NCBI GenBank assembly: GCA_037179515.1
Contig: JAXCGZ010020868.1
Coordinates: 95,001 to 107,500, forward strand
DNA: 12,500 nt
DNA from: Halocaridina rubra
Taxonomy: Eukaryota; Arthropoda; Malacostraca; Decapoda; Atyidae
Direction of reading: 5' to 3'
Positions 9,890-12,500 of the stretch are shown here, in pieces. Within the stretch, counting starts at the first letter, position 1; the number at the start of each line of letters is the position of its first letter. The notes below the pieces were generated by a model, which searched no databases, was not told where the DNA came from, and saw nothing but the letters and a program-made list of their open reading frames with translations. The position numbers and the translations under genes were made by a program.

Positions 9890-10576
9890 CTCTTACTTCA
9901 AATTTAAACTCCAATTTATAGAGAATATATGGGTAGGGCACCCAAAATATAGTAAAATTTAATTCCTAAAAACTCAGTTTCTGATTAATTTCGTACCTTC
10001 TCCTCTTGGTAGCCCTATTATCTCCGAGGAGTCACATAATTTGAATTGCTTAAGCTGCATTTAAAAAATTGGAAGTTCGGTTCGTTGTCGTCATTACCTT
10101 TTCTTTTCTCAAGTACTATTCATCTATAAAGGCCTTGTCTGCTCTTGCTTAGAATACTGCTCTCACATCTGGAATGCTTTTTCAAACTTCTTTAATTGAT
10201 AGGGTTGAATCTAAGGCCAACAGACTCATCATTGGTCCTCCTCTTACTTCTCATCTCAATTTTCTTTGTCATGGCCTAAATGTATAATCTCTCTCTTTTC
10301 TATTCGTACTACTTCCATCGCTGCTCTAACAAGTTGGAAAGTTGCATCCTTTCTCTGCTGTGGAACCTTGTAACACACACTAAGCGGCCTTGTCAAATAT
10401 ATATTTTTAGGAGATTTATAGTTCATGGGTTAGTCAGTGCAGTGACCTTTCCTTCAAAATCCACACTCTGGAACTGTGTCTTCCCTTACTCTTATGACCT
10501 TTTTTCTTTCAAAAAGCTGATCTATCGTCATCTTAGGGCCAAACCCTGCCATATTTTTAGGTCTTCATTACTTTGA
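9890..10576 (+). pseudogene. ORF2 C-terminal region, copy E
   Basis: After the palm domain, short in-frame pieces include SNLNSNL and GTQNIVKFNS (near 9897-9965), KGLVCSCLEYCSHIWNAFSN (near 10130-10190), then an open stretch of 98 codons (10280-10576). That stretch has SLFYSYYFHRCSNKLE, FRRFIVHGLVSAVTFPSKST, LWN and LIYRHLRAKP. A C-L-E-Y-C-S-H-I-W block followed by a SLFYxYYFxxC block and a final HLR segment is typical of the end of Jockey-like ORF2 proteins. The stop at 10574-10576 is probably the original end or close to it. Confidence 0.72.
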
Positions 10577-10589
10577 CTATTCTTTCAGC

Positions 10590-10710
10590 CTGTCTTTTTG
10601 TTATCATTATTTTTTTCCGCCATGTCTTTAAGCATCTTTTTTTCTTCCAATTCTTTTTCTTTTTTTTTGTGCCCAGGCCTGATGAAAGACTTTCTTTTTT
10701 TTTTTTTTTG
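10590..10710. repeat. T-rich tract after copy E
   Basis: The plus strand here is strongly T-rich, with T runs of 7 to 16 bases. It lies where the 3' UTR and end of copy E should be. A Jockey-type copy on the plus strand should end in poly(A), not poly(T), so the T tract is either part of the UTR or a separate poly(A)-ended insertion on the minus strand. The sequence does not decide. Confidence 0.5.
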
Positions 10711-10917
10711 CCACTACAGGTGTGACACTTAAAATAGAAAATGCAGCAAAAGCATGTCTAAAAGGATTATGAAATTTCTACCTCTGTTGCCATCAATGAA
10801 TCTTTTTAAGGAGTTTGGAAATTTTCATATGAATAATTGCAGATACATATAAAATTACATAAAATAAAAACATATATTAAAGACAAAATGTGAGTACATA
10901 CTTTACCTGTTAATATG

Positions 10918-10920
<3 letters not shown>
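10711..10920. other. AT-rich stretch, nothing recognised
   Basis: About 210 bp of AT-rich DNA between the T-rich tail and the (GA)n tract. I see no open frame of note, no repeat shared with the rest of the window and no RNA motif. Confidence 0.5.

Positions 10921-11012
<92 letters not shown>
10921..11012. repeat. (GA)n microsatellite
   Basis: About 92 bp of alternating G and A with a single phase slip near 10958-10960 (GAGAAGAG). It ends against the sequence GGATCAGG, 35 bp before a tRNA-like sequence. Confidence 0.96.
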
Positions 11013-11015
<3 letters not shown>

Positions 11016-11047
11016 TCAGGCAAGAAAATTCTCCGTCGATTTTGTCG

Positions 11048-11130
11048 GTTGTAGTGGCCTAGTCAGTATGGTGGCATAATTCTGTAGATTGCGAAGCGAG
11101 TTCGATTCCCCTGATGATCACAAAATTTTT
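11048..11130 (+). ncRNA. Degenerate tRNA-like sequence (possible SINE head), plus strand
   Basis: An A-box-like TGGCCTAGTCAG lies at 11055-11066 and a B-box match AGTTCGATTCC at 11099-11109, 32 bp apart, which is a normal spacing for tRNA-type internal promoters. A T5 run at 11126-11130 could end RNA polymerase III transcription. The D arm can form three GC pairs, but the T arm and acceptor pair poorly, so this is not a working tRNA gene. It lies between a (GA)n and a (TA)n tract and points the opposite way to the tRNA-like array that follows. It is most likely a relic of a tRNA-derived SINE. Confidence 0.5.
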
Positions 11131-11143
11131 CGTAGACAATAGT

Positions 11144-11147
<4 letters not shown>

Positions 11148-11239
<92 letters not shown>
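11148..11239. repeat. (TA)46 microsatellite
   Basis: A pure TA run of about 92 bp. It directly abuts the first unit of the tandem array: the array sequence AAGCACATTACATATG starts where the run ends, sharing its last A. Confidence 0.96.
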
Positions 11240-11241
<2 letters not shown>

Positions 11242-11256
11242 CACATTACATATGTG

Positions 11257-11260
11257 AAAA
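11257..11260 (-). terminator. Possible Pol III T4 terminator (repeated in each unit)
   Basis: On the minus strand a TTTT run lies 23 bp past the tRNA-like 3' edge in unit 1 and 16 bp past it in the others (11538-11541, 11812-11815, 12090-12093, 12368-12371). This would end an RNA polymerase III transcript of roughly 90-110 nt. A T4 run is a weak but usable terminator; another T4 run lies just upstream of each module. Confidence 0.4.
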
Positions 11261-11283
11261 CATGAATCATTTTTTTTTTTTTT

Positions 11284-11353
11284 ACCCCCACCGGGACTCG
11301 AACCTAGGACTTATGATTACTAAGTCAAGGCACTACCACTACACCACAGAAGG
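11284..11353 (-). ncRNA. tRNA-like module, unit 1
   Basis: Read on the minus strand, A box TGGTGTAGTGG (11346-11336) and a perfect B box GGTTCGAGTCC (11304-11294) are 31 bp apart. The D arm can pair over four positions, including two G-U pairs. The anticodon arm is ambiguous: a perfect 5-bp stem ACTTA/TAAGT encloses GTAATCA, while standard numbering instead points to a TTAGTAA loop, so I assign no amino acid. The T arm has an A-C mismatch and the acceptor pairs poorly. This unit differs from the others by ACCCCCACC at its 3' edge and by a G-to-A change (plus-strand GGCACT) near the A box. Confidence 0.7.
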
Positions 11354-11369
11354 TTAAAAGGAATCCAAC

Positions 11370-11382
11370 CTTATAGCTTATA
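11370..11382 (-). promoter_or_regulatory. TATA-like motif upstream of the tRNA-like module (repeated in each unit)
   Basis: The minus strand reads TATAAGCTATAAG, 17 to 29 bp upstream of the tRNA-like 5' edge. The same motif stands at 11644-11656, 11922-11934, 12200-12212 and 12474-12486. Upstream TATA-like boxes at about this distance help RNA polymerase III initiation at insect tRNA and 5S genes. The region is AT-rich, so the match could be chance. Confidence 0.4.
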
Positions 11383-11557
11383 TCTGCTATACTTAGGAAT
11401 GAACGCATTCTAACTGAATGCCACTATGTTCATATTACAGATTCCCCAACCTCACTCGTGGCTTCATTTTAGCATTTAATTCAAATCCCAATCTCATTCG
11501 GGCCATGAAATTATCAAATAAGCACATTACATATGTGAAAACATGAATCATTTTTTT

Positions 11558-11627
11558 ACCCCGACCGGGACTCGAACCTAGAACTTATGATTACTAAGTC
11601 AAGGCGCTACCACTACACCACAGAAGG
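11558..11627 (-). ncRNA. tRNA-like module, unit 2
   Basis: Same A and B boxes as unit 1, with plus-strand GGCGCT beside the A box, which improves the D arm. It lacks the CTAG insertion and has one private change (plus-strand AGAACTT in place of AGGACTT). Confidence 0.7.
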
Positions 11628-11831
11628 TTAAAAGGAATCCAACCTTATAGCTTATATCTGCTATACTTAGGAATGAACGCATTCTAACTGAATGCCACTA
11701 TGTTCATATTACAGATTCCCCAACCTCACTCGTGGCTTCATTTTGGCATTTAATTCAAATCCCAATTTCATTCGGGCCATGAAATTATCAAATAAGCACA
11801 TTACATATGTGAAAACATGAATCATTTTTTT

Positions 11832-11905
11832 ACCCCGACCGGGACTCGAACCTAGCTAGGACTTATGATTACTAAGTCAAGGCGCTACCACTACACCACA
11901 GAAGG
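11832..11905 (-). ncRNA. tRNA-like module, unit 3 (CTAG insertion)
   Basis: Same promoter boxes as unit 2. A 4-bp duplication makes CTAGCTAGG in the variable/T-arm region, lengthening the module to 74 bp. The A-to-B box distance grows by 4 bp, still within normal limits for RNA polymerase III promoters. Confidence 0.7.
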
Positions 11906-12109
11906 TTAAAAGGAATCCAACCTTATAGCTTATATCTGCTATACTTAGGAATGAACGCATTCTAACTGAATGCCACTATGTTCATATTACAGATTCCCCA
12001 ACCTCACTCGTGGCTTCATTTTGGCATTTAATTCAAATCCCAATTTCATTCGGGCCATGAAATTATCAAATAAGCACATTACATATGTGAAAACATGAAT
12101 CATTTTTTT

Positions 12110-12183
12110 ACCCCGACCGGGACTCGAACCTAGCTAGGACTAATGATTACTAAGTCAAGGCGCTACCACTACACCACAGAAGG
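12110..12183 (-). ncRNA. tRNA-like module, unit 4 (CTAG insertion)
   Basis: Carries the same CTAG duplication as unit 3, plus one private change (plus-strand GACTAATG in place of GACTTATG) in the anticodon-arm region, which breaks one pair of the alternative 5-bp stem. Confidence 0.7.
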
Positions 12184-12387
12184 TTAAAAGGAATCCAACC
12201 TTATAGCTTATATCTGCTATACTTAGGAATGAACGCATTCTAACTGAATGCCACTATGTTCATATTACAGATTCCCCAACCTCACTCGTGGCTTCATTTT
12301 AGCATTTAATTCAAATCCCAACCTCATTCGGGCCATGAAATTATCAAATAAGCACATTACATATGTGAAAACATGAATCATATTTTT

Positions 12388-12457
12388 ACCCCAACTGGGA
12401 CTCGAACCTAGGACTTATGATTACTAAGTCAAGGCGCTACCACTACACCACAGAAGG
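12388..12457 (-). ncRNA. tRNA-like module, unit 5
   Basis: Last, partial unit in the window. It lacks the CTAG duplication. Plus-strand ACCCCAACTGGG replaces ACCCCGACCGGG, altering the acceptor and T arm but leaving the B box intact. Confidence 0.68.
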
Positions 12458-12500
12458 TTAAAAGGAATCCAACCTTATAGCTTATATCTGCTATACTTAG

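Larger units (their letters stand above)
8620..10700 (+). mobile_element. Jockey-like non-LTR retrotransposon, copy E
   Basis: This is a second, unrelated non-LTR family on the plus strand, truncated at its 5' end. Broken coding pieces occur in the expected order: a segment after the endonuclease (8640-9190), the RT fingers (9290-9470), motif A (9539-9577), the motif B and C area (9672-9884), and the ORF2 C-terminus (9890-10576). No endonuclease domain is seen upstream, so the 5' break lies near its end. The 3' side passes into T-rich sequence, and the exact boundary (10600-10710) is unclear. Many stops and frame changes make it older-looking than the minus-strand copies. Assignment to the Jockey clade is from the motif wording and is inference. 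Confidence 0.82.
11239..12500 (-). repeat. Tandem array of tRNA-derived units (4 full, 1 partial)
   Basis: Units start at 11239, 11520, 11794, 12072 and 12350, giving lengths of 281, 274, 278, 278 and at least 151 bp. The length differences are fully explained by a T tract (14 versus 7) in unit 1 and a CTAG insertion in units 3 and 4. Units differ at only a handful of positions, so the array is young or kept homogeneous. Each unit holds a 70-74 bp minus-strand tRNA-like module and about 205 bp of other sequence. That other sequence includes a perfect 6-bp hairpin, GCATTC-TAACT-GAATGC (11405-11421 in unit 1), and an ACATATGT palindrome. The array continues past the window. It is a satellite built from a tRNA-derived SINE or tRNA gene. 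Confidence 0.95.

Noticed and set aside
11059..11244. Small Ile-Tyr repeat protein
   Set aside because: It is only the translation of (TA)46.
11284..12457. Five functional tRNA genes
   Set aside because: The acceptor stem pairs poorly, the T arm has a mismatch or a 4-bp insertion, and the anticodon arm is ambiguous. Only the promoter boxes are well kept.
11239..12500. CRISPR array
   Set aside because: Units are about 278 bp and identical along their whole length, with no short repeat and unique spacers; the setting is eukaryotic.

Overview
This window looks like intergenic DNA from an invertebrate genome that is rich in repeats. I infer an arthropod, most likely a decapod crustacean, from three things: decayed non-LTR retrotransposons of CR1/L2-like and Jockey-like type, very long dinucleotide microsatellites, and tRNA-derived repeats. 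I see no intact host protein gene, no operon structure and no prokaryotic signal. Almost all coding similarity belongs to broken retrotransposon genes. Species and family names are inference; no database search was possible.

Layout. (1) Positions 1 to about 8030, minus strand: four copies of one non-LTR family (A 1-3038, B 3039-6440, C 6441-7036, D 7037-8030) lie head to tail. Each copy is cut at its 5' end at a different point and abuts the 3' tail of the next. Together they show an ORF1 with a coiled coil and an RRM-like C-terminal domain, then an ORF2 with an APE-type endonuclease, a basic linker, a reverse transcriptase and a conserved C-terminal tail. The 3' end carries a 14-bp tandem motif next to (GT)n. 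Copy B has several deletions and a 104-bp (CT)n tract that grew inside its coding sequence. (2) About 8063-8600: an unassigned stretch, visibly richer in CpG, with a short inverted repeat. (3) About 8620-10700, plus strand: one decayed copy of a different, Jockey-like element, followed by T-rich sequence. (4) About 10710-10920: AT-rich DNA with nothing recognisable. (5) 10921-11239: a (GA)n tract, a degenerate plus-strand tRNA-like sequence, and (TA)46. (6) 11239-12500, running off the window: a tandem array of units of 274-281 bp, four full and one partial. Each unit contains a minus-strand tRNA-like module with A box, B box, an upstream TATA-like motif and a downstream T4 run.

How the parts relate. 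The retrotransposon copies are dead: stops, frameshifts and lost catalytic residues are present throughout. Their order suggests repeated insertion into the tail of an earlier copy. The terminal array is the most unusual part. It is either a satellite made from a tRNA-derived SINE or a cluster of small RNA polymerase III units, and it is homogeneous enough to look young compared with the rest of the window.
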